Origin: Paracidovorax citrulli
Lineage (GTDB): Bacteria > Pseudomonadota > Gammaproteobacteria > Burkholderiales > Burkholderiaceae_C
Direction of reading: 5' to 3'
Assembly (NCBI RefSeq): GCF_900100305.1
Contig: NZ_FNEY01000038.1
Location: forward strand, 1-43,151
DNA: 43,151 nucleotides
Each line of letters starts with the position of its first letter. Within the stretch, counting starts at the first letter, position 1. The position numbers were made by a program, and so were the translations under genes. Under the pieces are notes generated by a model. It had not been told where the DNA came from. It worked only from the letters and a program-made list of their open reading frames with translations, and made no database searches. Positions 17,034 through 25,966 of this stretch are shown in pieces.

Positions 17034-18567
17034 GGTTCTTGCCCGAGCGCTTGGCGAGGTACATCCCCTGGTCCGCCCGCCGGATCGCTTCCACCGTCGT
17101 CTCCTGCGGCGCGACCTGCGCCACGCCGGCGCTGAAGGTGATGAGCACCTTTTCCTGGTCCTTGAGGAAGTAGCGCGTGGTCAGCTCGCGCTGCAGGCGG
17201 GCCATGGCCTCCACGCCCTGGGCCAGCGCGGTGTCCGGCAGGATGATCACGAACTCCTCGCCCCCGTAGCGGGCGAGCTGGTCCTGCGGACGCATCACCT
17301 CGCGCGTCACGCCTGCCAGGTGCTTGAGCGCCTCGTCCCCGCCCGTATGCCCCAGCCGGTCGTTGATGGCCTTGAAATTGTCCAGGTCCAGCAGCGCGAC
17401 GCACAGCGGCGCGTCGTTGCGCAGCGCACGGGCCACTTCGCGCTCCAGCGCCTCGTCCAGGCCCTTGCGGTTCAGCGAGCCGGTCAGCGGATCGTGCCGC
17501 GCCTGGGCGCTGGCCCGGTCCAGCTCCTCCTGCAGCTTGGCGATCTCCGCGTGCCGGGCCTCGGAGCGCTCGCGCAGCTCCTGCAGCTCGTCGCGCGTCA
17601 GGCGCGTGTCGAGCGCCATGGCACGGGTCGCTCCCATCACTTCCTCGAGCAGCGGCGTGATCTGGTCCAGGCTCGTGGCCTGCCCGATCTGCTCGGCGCA
17701 GCGCTCCATCTTCTCGTGGTACGTGCTGCTGGACGCGGTGATCTGCGCGAGCCGCTCGATGAACGTGGCCAGCAGTTCCTTCATCTGCTGCTGCGCCTGC
17801 ACGGAGCGCTCGCGTGCCTCGTTCTGCTTGAAGATCACGTCCTTGAGCCGGCGCTGCACGTCGTCCAGCCGCCGCAGCGTGAGCGGCGGCGTGGAGGCCG
17901 CCTTGAGGGCCTCGGCCTGCCCCTGCAGCCAGTGGTCGTCCTTGCTCAGTACAGAGATGTTCTCGAACACCATGTGCAGCAGGGTCAGCAGGCCGGCGCG
18001 GATCGCCGCCTGGTCCTCTGTCGCGAAGGAGAGGCGGTAGCTGAAGTTGTTGAGCATCAGCACCAGCGTGGAAACCGGCGGTCCGGGCTGGCGCAGGAAA
18101 TGCGTGAGCTGCGCCGCCAGTTCATGGACGCGCGCGTCGTCCTCGCCCAGCGCCGGCAGCGTGTTGTCGACCAGACGGGCCAGTTGCTCCGCCATGTCTT
18201 CGGGCAGCACCGTGGCGGTGCCCGTCGGTCCGCCCGTCAGCGGTGCCGGGGCCGTCTCCACGGGGGTGGCGCCACCGGCATGCAGACCGAGGTTCGCATA
18301 ACCCACCAGCACGCCCTGCAGCATCGACCAGTCCGCCTGTTCGATGGCCGTCTCGAACTGGCCGAGCAGCCGCTTCTGGGCGGGCGTCTGGCCGGGGAGC
18401 ACCCGCAGGATGTGGCGCAGTTGCGCATCGGGGAAGGTCGGGGCCGTGCGCGTGCCGGCGATCTCCTCGTACAGCGCCTGGTAGTTGTCCGGCGTGGGCA
18501 CGAGGCGGCGGGCCGCCAGCTGTTTGAGGGTTTCTCGCGCGATCTCTGAAGGGGGGCGGTCGGCCAT
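17017..18567 (-). CDS. GGDEF-domain diguanylate cyclase
   Basis: This 516-residue cytoplasmic protein should synthesise cyclic di-GMP from two GTP. The GGDEF domain occupies about residues 345-510. It has the metal-binding aspartate in LLDLDNFKAIND, the active-site loop GGEEF at 435-439, and an inhibitory I-site RPQD (426-429) at the standard five-residue spacing, so it is probably active and feedback-controlled. The N-terminal ~330 residues are helical with no membrane segment and no PAS or receiver domain that I recognise; they include coiled-coil stretches before the cyclase (ERSEARHAEIAKLQEELDRA). ATG 18567 was preferred over an upstream in-frame start. The phoD-like gene begins inside its last codons. 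Confidence 0.92.
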   Translation of the reverse strand: MADRPPSEIARETLKQLAARRLVPTPDNYQALYEEIAGTRTAPTFPDAQLRHILRVLPGQTPAQKRLLGQFETAIEQADWSMLQGVLVGYANLGLHAGGATPVETAPAPLTGGPTGTATVLPEDMAEQLARLVDNTLPALGEDDARVHELAAQLTHFLRQPGPPVSTLVLMLNNFSYRLSFATEDQAAIRAGLLTLLHMVFENISVLSKDDHWLQGQAEALKAASTPPLTLRRLDDVQRRLKDVIFKQNEARERSVQAQQQMKELLATFIERLAQITASSSTYHEKMERCAEQIGQATSLDQITPLLEEVMGATRAMALDTRLTRDELQELRERSEARHAEIAKLQEELDRASAQARHDPLTGSLNRKGLDEALEREVARALRNDAPLCVALLDLDNFKAINDRLGHTGGDEALKHLAGVTREVMRPQDQLARYGGEEFVIILPDTALAQGVEAMARLQRELTTRYFLKDQEKVLITFSAGVAQVAPQETTVEAIRRADQGMYLAKRSGKNRVMAA

Positions 18568-18638
18568 CGGGCATGCACGGCAGAGGATGGGATCTCGAGT
18601 GTGACAGACGGCGGACACCTTGAACAGCGCGGCCGGAG

Positions 18639-18654
18639 CGGCCCCGCGGGGCCG
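18639..18654. repeat. Perfect 16-base palindrome CGGCCCCGCGGGGCCG
   Basis: This self-complementary sequence lies in the 145-base gap between the quinone oxidoreductase stop and the GGDEF gene start, both on the minus strand. As RNA it could form a hairpin only with a small loop taken from the centre. There is no T-run, so it is a weak terminator candidate at best. Confidence 0.4.
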
Positions 18655-18712
18655 GCGCGGCAGTTCCGCAGGGCGGCACGCGGCGTCCGTGGCCGGGCCC
18701 GCCGCCGGGAGG

Positions 18713-19687
18713 TCAGTTCACCAGCACCAGCTTGCCCTGCACGGCCCGCGACGCCATCCGTTCGTAGGCCGCATGCAGCTGGGCCATGGGCATGGTGCGG
18801 TCGATCACCGGCTTGACCGAGCCTTCGCCGTACCAGCGGGCCAGCTCCGCCATCATGGCCGCATTCGCCTTGGGCTCGCGCCGGGAGAACTCGCCCCAGA
18901 ACACGCCCACGATCGATGCGCCCTTGAGCAGCGCCAGGTTCAGGGGCAGCGAGGGGATCGGGCCGGCCGCGAAGCCCACCACGAGGTAGCGGCCGCGCCA
19001 GGCGATGGAGCGGAAGGCCGGCTCGGTGAAGTCGCCGCCCACGGGGTCGTAGATCACGTCCGGGCCCTTGCCGTCCGTGAGGCCCTTGATCGCCTCGCGC
19101 AGGTTTTCGGCGCTGTAGTTGATCACCGCGTCGGCGCCGGTGGAAAGGCACAGCGCGCATTTCTCGTCCGAAGAGGCCGCCGCGATCACGCGCGCGCCCA
19201 TCTTCTTGGCGATCTGGATCGCCGCGGTGCCCACGCCGCCGGCCGCGCCCAGCACCAGCACCGTCTCGCCGGCCCGCAGCTGCGCCCGGTCCACCAGCGC
19301 ATGGTGCGACGTGGCGTAGATCATGATGAAGGCCGCGGCGTCCACGTGCGGGAAACCGTCCGGCAGCGGCATGCACAGCGCCGCGGGCGCGATGGCATGG
19401 GTCGCGAAGCCGCCGGTTCCCGTCAGGCAGGCCACGTTCTGGCCCACGCGCAGGTGCTCCACGCCTTCGCCCACGGCCTGGACCACCCCGGCGTACTCCG
19501 AGCCCGGCACGAACGGCGGATCGGGCTTCATCTGGTACTTGTTCTGCACGATCAGCAGATCGGGAAAGTTCAGGCTCGCGGCGCGGATCTCGATCAGCAC
19601 CTCGCCGCGCTTGGGGACCGGCGTCGGCAACTCGGTCCAGGCGAGGTTGTCCACGCCCGTGGGCTGGGTGCAAAGCCATGCATGCAT
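18713..19687 (-). CDS. NADPH:quinone oxidoreductase family protein (zeta-crystallin-like MDR)
   Basis: The 324-residue protein is a medium-chain dehydrogenase/reductase of the quinone oxidoreductase branch, which uses NADPH to reduce quinones or enoyl-type substrates in the cytoplasm. It has the N-terminal GroES-like part (SLNFPDLLIVQNKYQ, PFVPGSEYAGVV) and the cofactor-binding motif GAAGGVGTAAIQIAKKMGA. The zinc ligands of alcohol dehydrogenases are absent, as expected for this branch. Length is typical. It diverges from surE, with 141 bases between starts, and lies upstream of the GGDEF gene on the same strand. The true substrate is not predictable. Confidence 0.88.
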   Translation of the reverse strand: MHAWLCTQPTGVDNLAWTELPTPVPKRGEVLIEIRAASLNFPDLLIVQNKYQMKPDPPFVPGSEYAGVVQAVGEGVEHLRVGQNVACLTGTGGFATHAIAPAALCMPLPDGFPHVDAAAFIMIYATSHHALVDRAQLRAGETVLVLGAAGGVGTAAIQIAKKMGARVIAAASSDEKCALCLSTGADAVINYSAENLREAIKGLTDGKGPDVIYDPVGGDFTEPAFRSIAWRGRYLVVGFAAGPIPSLPLNLALLKGASIVGVFWGEFSRREPKANAAMMAELARWYGEGSVKPVIDRTMPMAQLHAAYERMASRAVQGKLVLVN

Positions 19688-19794
19688 GCGGGGTCTCCTT
19701 CTGTGGTTGCGCGGGCATCATAGGCGCCCTGCGCGCGGGGCCGATGTCCCTGGAGCGACGGCCCCCCACCGGCGGCCGCCCGTGGGACGGGGCC

Positions 19795-19800
19795 TACAAT
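19795..19800 (+). promoter_or_regulatory. Putative -10 box for the surE operon
   Basis: TACAAT lies 28 bases before the surE start. No good -35 hexamer is visible 16-18 bases upstream. The same hexamer recurs in the 3' ends of rluD and hisS, just before the next gene. Confidence 0.35.
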
Positions 19801-19828
19801 CTTCGCGCACTCCGCCCTCAGCGACCCC

Positions 19829-20620
19829 ATGAAGATCCTTCTTTCCAACGATGACGGCTACCAGGCGCCGGGCATCGTGGCGCTCCATGCCGCACTGCGC
19901 GAGATCCCCGGCGTCGATGTCGACGTGGTGGCTCCCGAGCACAACAACAGCGCCAAGTCCAACGCGCTCACGCTGCATTCGCCCCTGTACGTCCACCAGG
20001 CGGCCAACGGCTTCCGCTACGTGAACGGCACCCCGGCCGACTGCGTGCACATCGCGCTCACCGGGCTGCTGGGCTACCGGCCCGACCTGGTCGTCTCCGG
20101 AATCAACAACGGCGCCAACATGGGCGACGACACCATCTATTCCGGCACCGTGGGCGCGGCCATGGAAGGCTACCTGTTCGGCGTGCCGGCCATCGCCTTT
20201 TCCCAGGTGGACAAGGGATGGGGCGAAATCGAGGCGGCCGCGCGCAAGGCCCGCGAGATGGTCGAGCAGATGCATGCGCAGCACCTGGTCGGGGAAGTGC
20301 CCTGGCTGCTGAACGTCAACATTCCCAACCTGCCGTTCGATCAGCTGCGCCCGGTCCAGGTCTGCCGCCTGGGCCGGCGCCACGCGGCCGAGCGGGTGAT
20401 CGAACAGGAGAGCCCGCGCGGCGAGCGCATGTACTGGATCGGCGGCGCCGGCCCGGCCAAGGACGACTCCGAGGGCACGGATTTCCACGCCACCGCCCTT
20501 GGCCACGTGGCGCTCACCCCCCTGAAAGTGGACCTGACCGACCACGAGGGCCTGGCGTACTGGTCCGACACGGCGGGACGTCTTGCCCAGCCATCGGCCG
20601 AGGCCGCCGGGGCGGTGTGA
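19829..20620 (+). CDS. surE: 5'/3'-nucleotidase SurE
   Basis: SurE is a cytoplasmic metal-dependent phosphatase that dephosphorylates nucleoside monophosphates, and in some species polyphosphate. The 263-residue protein starts [11 protein letters not shown], with the metal-binding Asp8-Asp9. It also has the conserved [11 protein letters not shown] and [19 protein letters not shown] segments. Length is normal, about 250 residues. It heads the conserved surE-pcm-nlpD cluster; its TGA overlaps the pcm ATG (TGATG), indicating coupled translation. The start is unambiguous. Confidence 0.97.
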   Translation: MKILLSNDDGYQAPGIVALHAALREIPGVDVDVVAPEHNNSAKSNALTLHSPLYVHQAANGFRYVNGTPADCVHIALTGLLGYRPDLVVSGINNGANMGDDTIYSGTVGAAMEGYLFGVPAIAFSQVDKGWGEIEAAARKAREMVEQMHAQHLVGEVPWLLNVNIPNLPFDQLRPVQVCRLGRRHAAERVIEQESPRGERMYWIGGAGPAKDDSEGTDFHATALGHVALTPLKVDLTDHEGLAYWSDTAGRLAQPSAEAAGAV

Positions 20621-21405
20621 TGCAGCGGCGGCCCGGTTTTCCCGCCCGTCTCGACATGCCGCCCGCGCCCGGTGCGCCACGCGCTCCGGCGCCCTCGCGC
20701 CCCCCGCTGCCCGGCGGCGCTCCGGCGGCCGGGCCCGTGCCGCACGGCCTGGGCCTGGATTCGGCCGCCGTGCGCGCGCGCATGGTGCAGCGCCTCGCCG
20801 CCGGCGGGATCACGTCACCCGCCGTGCTCCAGGCCATGGGCTCGGTGGAGCGGCACCGTTTCGTGGACACCGCGCTCGTCAACCAGGCCTACGAGGACAC
20901 CAGCCTGCCCATCGGGCTCGGGCAGACGATCTCCAAGCCCAGCATCGTGGCCCGCATGACCGAGCTGCTGCTGGGGGCCGAGGGCGCCCGTGCGGGCGGC
21001 CTGGGGCGCGTGCTGGAAATCGGCACCGGATGCGGCTACCAGGCCGCGGTGCTCGCCCGGCTGGCGCGGGAGGTGTACACCATCGAGCGGCTGCGCGCGT
21101 TGCATGAGAAGGCCCGCGACAATCTGCGTCCCTGGCGGCTGGCCACCGTGCACCTGATACTGGGCGACGGCATGGTCGGCTACGCGAAGGGCGCGCCCTA
21201 TGCCGCCATCATCGCCGCCGCGGGCGGTGAAACCATTCCCGACGCCTGGGTCCAACAGCTCGCCGTGGGAGGGCGCCTCGTCGCCCCCATGGCCGCGGCG
21301 GGCGGGCGGCAGGTCCTCGTCGTGATCGACAGGACTCCCCACGGGCTTCAGCAGAGCACGTTGGAGGCCGTACATTTTGTCCCCCTAAAATCGGGGATTG
21401 CCTGA
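20620..21405 (+). CDS. pcm: Protein-L-isoaspartate O-methyltransferase
   Basis: Pcm uses S-adenosylmethionine to methylate isoaspartyl residues in aged proteins, starting their repair. The 261-residue protein has the SAM-binding motif VLEIGTGCGYQAAVLA and the substrate-side segments NQAYEDTSLPIGLGQTIS and SKPSIVARMTELL. The family is about 210 residues; the extra ~45 N-terminal residues are a Pro/Ala-rich stretch before the first helix (GLGLDSAAVRARMV). The ATG at 20620 overlaps the surE stop, which favours this long start, although an internal start cannot be excluded. nlpD follows after 11 bases. Confidence 0.94.
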   Translation: MQRRPGFPARLDMPPAPGAPRAPAPSRPPLPGGAPAAGPVPHGLGLDSAAVRARMVQRLAAGGITSPAVLQAMGSVERHRFVDTALVNQAYEDTSLPIGLGQTISKPSIVARMTELLLGAEGARAGGLGRVLEIGTGCGYQAAVLARLAREVYTIERLRALHEKARDNLRPWRLATVHLILGDGMVGYAKGAPYAAIIAAAGGETIPDAWVQQLAVGGRLVAPMAAAGGRQVLVVIDRTPHGLQQSTLEAVHFVPLKSGIA

Positions 21406-21416
21406 AGGAATTGCTT

Positions 21417-22316
21417 ATGCTGGTATCGCGTGGTCTTGTGACTTGGAGTTCGGTGGCGTTGGCGGTCATGGTGCTGGCCGGCTGCGGGACCCGCGTCAAC
21501 AGGGCTCCGGTGGAAGACCGCGGCACCGCCGTATCCTCCTCGTCCACATCGCCGCAGTCCGGCGTCGTCGTCGGCACGCCGCCGAAGCCCCTCCCGGGGG
21601 CTGAGAACGCCGGCAAGCCCGGCTACTACAGCGTGAAGCCCGGCGACACCCTCATCCGCATCGGGCTCGAATCCGGCCAGAGCTGGAAGGACATCGCCCG
21701 CTGGAACAACCTGGACAACCCCAACCTCATCGAGGTCGGCCAGGTGCTGCGCGTCGTGCCGCCCGGCACCACGCCGCCCGCGCAGGTGGCATCCGACACC
21801 GGCGTGGTCACGCGTCCCGTGATCTCCACGGCCATCGTGCCCGCCCCGGCGGCATCCGGGGCGAGCGCGCCGCGCAGCGGTGCGTCCGCCGTGGCGGCAG
21901 CGCCCGCTCCGGCACCTGCCCCAGCTCCGGCTGCCGGTGGCGGCGATGACGACATGGCCTTCATCTGGCCGGCATCCGGCTCGCTGGTGGCCGGCTTCGA
22001 CGAGGCCCGCAACAAGGGCTACGACATCGCCGGCAAGGCGGGCGACCCGGTGCTGGCCGCCGCCGACGGCCGCGTGGTGTATGCCGGCGCGGGCCTGCGC
22101 GGCTACGGCAACCTGGTGATCCTCAAGCACAACAACACCTACCTGACGGCGTACGCCCACAACCAGACGCTGCTGGTCAAGGAAGACCAGTCGGTGCGGC
22201 GCGGCCAGAAGATTGCCGAAATGGGCAGCTCCGACACCGACCGCGTGAAGCTGCACTTCGAGATCCGCCGCCAGGGCAAGCCCGTGGACCCGGCGCGCTA
22301 CCTGCCCGCGCGTTGA
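21417..22316 (+). CDS. nlpD: NlpD-like lipoprotein with LysM and degenerate LytM/M23 domains
   Basis: NlpD is an outer-membrane lipoprotein that activates the amidase AmiC to split septal peptidoglycan during division. The 299-residue protein has a signal peptide with lipobox VLAGC (Cys23), a LysM peptidoglycan-binding domain (YYSVKPGDTLIRIG, about 69-115), a Pro/Ala-rich linker, and an M23 domain at about 200-296 (KGYDIAGKAGDPVLAA, LHFEIRRQGKPVDPARYLP). The first zinc-ligand histidine is replaced (NKGYD instead of HxGxD), as in E. coli NlpD, so it should be an activator and not a hydrolase. ATG 21417 was chosen because AAGGA lies at the proper distance; a TTG two codons earlier is less likely. 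rluD overlaps its stop by 3-4 bases. Confidence 0.92.
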   Translation: MLVSRGLVTWSSVALAVMVLAGCGTRVNRAPVEDRGTAVSSSSTSPQSGVVVGTPPKPLPGAENAGKPGYYSVKPGDTLIRIGLESGQSWKDIARWNNLDNPNLIEVGQVLRVVPPGTTPPAQVASDTGVVTRPVISTAIVPAPAASGASAPRSGASAVAAAPAPAPAPAPAAGGGDDDMAFIWPASGSLVAGFDEARNKGYDIAGKAGDPVLAAADGRVVYAGAGLRGYGNLVILKHNNTYLTAYAHNQTLLVKEDQSVRRGQKIAEMGSSDTDRVKLHFEIRRQGKPVDPARYLPAR

Positions 22317-23332
22317 GTTCCGCCTCGCGCCCATCCGCCAGCGGCCTCCCCGAGGGCCTGGCGGACGATACGGCCGAAGCGGAAGACGGCTCCGACGGCG
22401 CGGAAACCCGGGTCGTGCAGGCATCGCCCGCGCAGCACGGGGCCCGGCTCGACAAGGCGCTGGCCGAACTCGTGCCCGAGTTCTCCCGCAGCTACCTCCA
22501 GCAATTGCTGGGCGAGGGCGGGGTGCTGGTCAACGGCCGCGCGGCGGCCAAGCCGTCGGCCCGCGTGCAGGCCGGCGACGTGCTCTCGGTCGAGCTGCGG
22601 CCCACGCCCCAGAGCCAGGCATTCCGCCCGGAAGCCATGGCGCTGGACACCGTGTATGAAGACGAGCACCTGCGCATCGTCAACAAGCCGGCCGGACTGG
22701 TCGTCCATCCCGCCCCCGGCAACTGGAGCGGCACGCTGCTCAACGGCCTGCTCGCGCTGGATCCGCGGGCCGGCAACGTGCCGCGCGCGGGCATCGTCCA
22801 CCGGCTCGACAAGGACACCAGCGGCCTCATGGTCGTCGCGCGCGAGCGCTCCGTGATGGACGCGCTCGTACGGATGATCGCCGCGCGCGAGGTCAGCCGC
22901 CAGTACCTGGCCCTGGGGCACCGTGCCTGGCAGGGGGCGCAGACCCGCGTGGTGGAAGAGGCCATCGGGCGCGATCCGCGCAACCGCCTGCGCATGGCGG
23001 CGGTGGACCTGGCCGTGCATGCCGGCAAGCCGGCCCGCACCGACATCGCCGTGCTCGACACGTGCGAAAACGGCTGCCTGGTGCACTGCACGCTCCACAC
23101 CGGGCGCACCCACCAGATCCGCGTTCACATGGCGTGGCTGCGGCATCCGCTCGTGGCCGATGCGCTCTATGGCGGCGAGCCGGCGGCGGGCCTGTCCCGG
23201 CAGGCGCTGCACGCCTACCGCCTGGCGTTCGCCCACCCCGTCACCGGACAGCCCCTGCTTTTCCATGCGCCGCTGCCCGGCGACATGGCCGGCGCGCTCC
23301 AGGCCTGGGGCCTACGCTACAATCCGGCCTGA
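22313..23332 (+). CDS. rluD: 23S rRNA pseudouridine synthase RluD
   Basis: RluD isomerises uridines 1911, 1915 and 1917 of 23S rRNA helix 69. The 339-residue protein has an N-terminal S4 RNA-binding domain (RLDKALAELVPEFSRSYLQQ) and the RluA-type catalytic domain with nucleophile D166 in HRLDKDTSGLMVVARE. Further conserved parts include VNKPAGLVVHPAPGN and HTGRTHQIRVHMAW. The probable start is TTG 22313, overlapping the nlpD stop (TTGA); no suitable ATG occurs before the S4 domain. The first ~40 residues are acidic and poorly conserved, so a later start is possible. It directly follows nlpD, where rpoS lies in many proteobacteria. Confidence 0.92.
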   Translation: MSSASRPSASGLPEGLADDTAEAEDGSDGAETRVVQASPAQHGARLDKALAELVPEFSRSYLQQLLGEGGVLVNGRAAAKPSARVQAGDVLSVELRPTPQSQAFRPEAMALDTVYEDEHLRIVNKPAGLVVHPAPGNWSGTLLNGLLALDPRAGNVPRAGIVHRLDKDTSGLMVVARERSVMDALVRMIAAREVSRQYLALGHRAWQGAQTRVVEEAIGRDPRNRLRMAAVDLAVHAGKPARTDIAVLDTCENGCLVHCTLHTGRTHQIRVHMAWLRHPLVADALYGGEPAAGLSRQALHAYRLAFAHPVTGQPLLFHAPLPGDMAGALQAWGLRYNPA

Positions 23333-23350
23333 ACGCGGCCTTCCGGCCGC
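23318..23350 (+). promoter_or_regulatory. TACAAT box and hairpin at the rluD 3' end
   Basis: TACAAT (23318-23323) lies inside the last rluD codons and could be a -10 element for the scpB-rluB transcript. Immediately after the stop, GCGGCC-TTCC-GGCCGC (23335-23350) forms a perfect six-base-pair hairpin with a four-base loop but no T-run. The remaining 23351-23601 holds no recognisable gene or motif. Confidence 0.35.
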
Positions 23351-23601
23351 CCGGCCTCATCGGGCCCCGCCGCGCGCCGTGCCGTCCCGATCGAATGCCC
23401 GCCGCTCCCGCGGCCCACGCCTGCCACCAGAGCGGCTGACAAAACTGTATCGCTGCCTTCCCGTCCGCACCCCTCGCGGGCCGTGTCCCAGTCCGGCATG
23501 GCCTGCATGGCGGGCCAGCAGAGTTCTGCCAGCCGCTGGAGCCTCCCAACCTCGTGCGGTGCCCCGCGGCCAGCGGCACCGCCAACCGCCATCGCTGAAC
23601 C

Positions 23602-24426
23602 ATGAATACGGTGGATGCCAAACGGGTCCTCGAAACCGCGCTGATCTGTGCGCCGCAGCCCGCGATGCTGCGGGAGCTGCGCACGCTCTTTCAAGATGCG
23701 CTGGGCGCCGACACCATCAAGCGGTTGCTGGTGGAGCTGCAGCAGGAGTGGTCCCAGCGCGGCGTCGAGCTCGTGCAGGTGGCCTCGGGCTGGCGGTTCC
23801 AGAGCCGGCCCGAGATGCGCGAATACCTGGACCGGCTCCATCCCGAGAAGCCCCCGCGCTATACCCGCGCCGCCCTCGAGACGCTGGCCATCATCGCCTA
23901 CCGGCAGCCCGTCACCCGTGGCGATATCGAAGAGATCCGCGGCGTGACCGTCAACAGCCTGATCCTCAAGCAACTCGAGGACCGGGGCTGGGTGGAAGTG
24001 ATCGGGCACCGCGAGACCGTCGGCCGTCCCGCCCTGTTCGCGACCACCCGCCAGTTTCTCGACGACCTGGGGCTGAAGTCCCTGGACGAGCTGCCCATGC
24101 TGGAAAATCCCGCTGTCCAGTCCAGCGTCCTGGAGGCCCTGGAGCGCGGGGCGGCAGAGCCAGGAGACGACGGACCGGGGGATGCCGCCGAGGCACCTCC
24201 CGCCTCGCCCGCGGAGCCTGACTCCGCCGACGCACCGGGCGACCCCGACCTCGATCCCGGTCCCCATCCGGGTCCCCCGGAGCCCGCCGGCAGCGATGCC
24301 GACGCCACCGATGCCGCCTCTACCGTCCCGGAAGACGCCGCACCCACAGAATCACCGACGACCACCGATGACGATTCGGAGCCCCGGCGCCCCGAACCTC
24401 CGGTTCCTCCCGAAAGCACGCCATGA
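23602..24426 (+). CDS. scpB: Segregation and condensation protein ScpB
   Basis: ScpB partners with ScpA and SMC in the bacterial condensin that compacts and segregates chromosomes. Residues 1-175 show the tandem winged-helix fold with the conserved [30 protein letters not shown] and [19 protein letters not shown] segments (each a separate part). Residues from about 185 to 274 form an acidic Pro/Asp/Ala-rich, presumably disordered tail, unusually long compared with the ~190-residue core family. No scpA lies beside it. The TGA stop overlaps the ATG of rluB (ATGA), so the two are translationally coupled. Confidence 0.93.
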   Translation: MNTVDAKRVLETALICAPQPAMLRELRTLFQDALGADTIKRLLVELQQEWSQRGVELVQVASGWRFQSRPEMREYLDRLHPEKPPRYTRAALETLAIIAYRQPVTRGDIEEIRGVTVNSLILKQLEDRGWVEVIGHRETVGRPALFATTRQFLDDLGLKSLDELPMLENPAVQSSVLEALERGAAEPGDDGPGDAAEAPPASPAEPDSADAPGDPDLDPGPHPGPPEPAGSDADATDAASTVPEDAAPTESPTTTDDDSEPRRPEPPVPPESTP

Positions 24427-25874
24427 ATCCATCCGAGCCCGATCACGACGGAACCGCCGCTGCCCCGCAGTCCGCAGCCGACGACGCCTCCGCGGCCCAG
24501 AAGCCCGCCCGCCGCGCGCCGCGCAAGCGGGCCGCGGCCGCTGCCGGGTCCGAATCCGCCACGGCGTCCGATCCTGCGCCTGGCGTGCCTGCCGATGGCG
24601 CCGCCAGCGCCCAGGCCGTGTCCGAACCCGCTCCACCGGAAGCCACCCCGGACGACGGCGCACCCGGAGCGCGCCCGGCCGCGCCTGCCTCGCGGCCACA
24701 GCGGGAGCGCAGGGAGCCGGCGCCGCGTGGACCGCGGGGCCGGCCGAACCCGGCCGCTCCGGAGGGCTACCGGTTCGACGACGTGGTCTCTGGCCAGCTC
24801 GATGCCGATGAAGACCGCGCCGACGTGGCGCCCGCCAAGCGCGTGCTGCCGCCGCAGGTGGAAATGCCCAAGCTGCACAAGGTCCTGGCCCAGGCCGGAC
24901 TGGGCTCCCGGCTGGAGATGGAGCAGCTCATCCTCGAAGGCCGCATCTCCGTCAACAACGAGCCGGCCCACATCGGGCAGCGCGTCCAGTACGGGGACCA
25001 GGTCAAGGTCAATGGCCGGCCCATCCGCTACCGCATCGATCCGCCCGCGCCCCGGGTGATCGCCTACCACAAGCCCGTCGGCGAAGTCGTCACCCACGAC
25101 GACCCCCAGAACCGGCCCACCGTGTTCCGCAAGCTCCCGCGCCTGGCCCATGGCAAATGGCAGTCCGTGGGGCGCCTGGACCTGAACACCGAAGGCCTGC
25201 TGCTCTTCACCAGCGCGGGCGAGCTGGCCAACAAGCTCATGCACCCCCGTTTCGGCCTGGAGCGGGAATACGCGGTGCGGGTGCTGGGCGCCCTGAGCAA
25301 CGAGGAAAAGCAGCGCCTGCTCGACGGCGTCCAGCTCGAGGACGGCATGGCTGCCTTCGGCTCCATCGAGGACGGCGGGGGCGAGGGCTCGAATTGCTGG
25401 TACCGCGTCACCATCTCCGAAGGCCGCAACCGCGAGGTGCGGCGCATGCTCGAGTCGGTGGGGCATGCCGTCAGCCGCCTGATCCGCATCCGCTACGGCT
25501 CCATGATGCTGCCGCGCGGCCTCAAGCGCGGCGCGTGGCTGGAACTGGACGAGCGCGACATCCGCGCACTGATGCAGGCCGCCGGCGCCGACATGCCGCG
25601 CCCCGCCGGGCCAGGTGCCGCCGCGGGCGACCGCAAGGGAGGCGGCCCGCGCAAGGGCGGCGGGCGCGGCCAGGGTGGCCCCGGTGGCCCGGCGCCTCGG
25701 GGTGACTATTTCAATCCGCCCGCTGGCGGCCGGGGCAAGCGTGCCGCGCCGTCCTCCAGCCAGCCCGATCCGATGAAGACCTCCGTGGGCTACATCGGCA
25801 GCGACAGCCTCGCGCGCCACCGCCAGGACCAGAAGCAAAAGCGCAAGGCCTTCCAGAAGCGCGGCGGTCGCTGA
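24423..25874 (+). CDS. rluB: 23S rRNA pseudouridine(2605) synthase RluB
   Basis: RluB modifies U2605 of 23S rRNA. The 483-residue protein opens with ~145 residues of Pro/Ala/Arg low-complexity sequence. An S4 domain follows from about 149 ([19 protein letters not shown]), then the RsuA/RluB catalytic domain with nucleophile D253 in [14 protein letters not shown] and the motif [16 protein letters not shown] Gly/Lys/Arg-rich tail follows that may bind RNA. E. coli RluB is 291 residues; both ends are extended here. The start ATG overlaps scpB. RluB, and not RluE or RluF, is inferred from the scpB linkage and overall layout. Confidence 0.92.
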   Translation: MNPSEPDHDGTAAAPQSAADDASAAQKPARRAPRKRAAAAAGSESATASDPAPGVPADGAASAQAVSEPAPPEATPDDGAPGARPAAPASRPQRERREPAPRGPRGRPNPAAPEGYRFDDVVSGQLDADEDRADVAPAKRVLPPQVEMPKLHKVLAQAGLGSRLEMEQLILEGRISVNNEPAHIGQRVQYGDQVKVNGRPIRYRIDPPAPRVIAYHKPVGEVVTHDDPQNRPTVFRKLPRLAHGKWQSVGRLDLNTEGLLLFTSAGELANKLMHPRFGLEREYAVRVLGALSNEEKQRLLDGVQLEDGMAAFGSIEDGGGEGSNCWYRVTISEGRNREVRRMLESVGHAVSRLIRIRYGSMMLPRGLKRGAWLELDERDIRALMQAAGADMPRPAGPGAAAGDRKGGGPRKGGGRGQGGPGGPAPRGDYFNPPAGGRGKRAAPSSSQPDPMKTSVGYIGSDSLARHRQDQKQKRKAFQKRGGR

Positions 25875-25908
25875 GTGCCCTGCCACATTGTGGACAAGTC
25901 CTGCCGAT

Positions 25909-25914
25909 TAGAAT
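25909..25914 (+). promoter_or_regulatory. Putative -10 box for ndk
   Basis: TAGAAT lies 52 bases before the ndk start in the 92-base gap after rluB. TTGTGG is 15 bases upstream, shorter than the ideal spacing. The strong Shine-Dalgarno AAGGA precedes the ndk ATG. Confidence 0.35.
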
Positions 25915-25966
25915 CGAGGGCTTTGTCCGCAGGGCAAAAGTCTTTCTCACCATCCAAGGAAAAACC

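Noticed and set aside
21361-21400. TAAAAT inside a CCCC/GGGG hairpin at the pcm 3' end as a promoter or terminator for nlpD
   Set aside because: The stem is short with no T-run, and the nearest -35-like hexamer (TTGGAG) is 20 bases away; nlpD is explained by read-through from surE-pcm.
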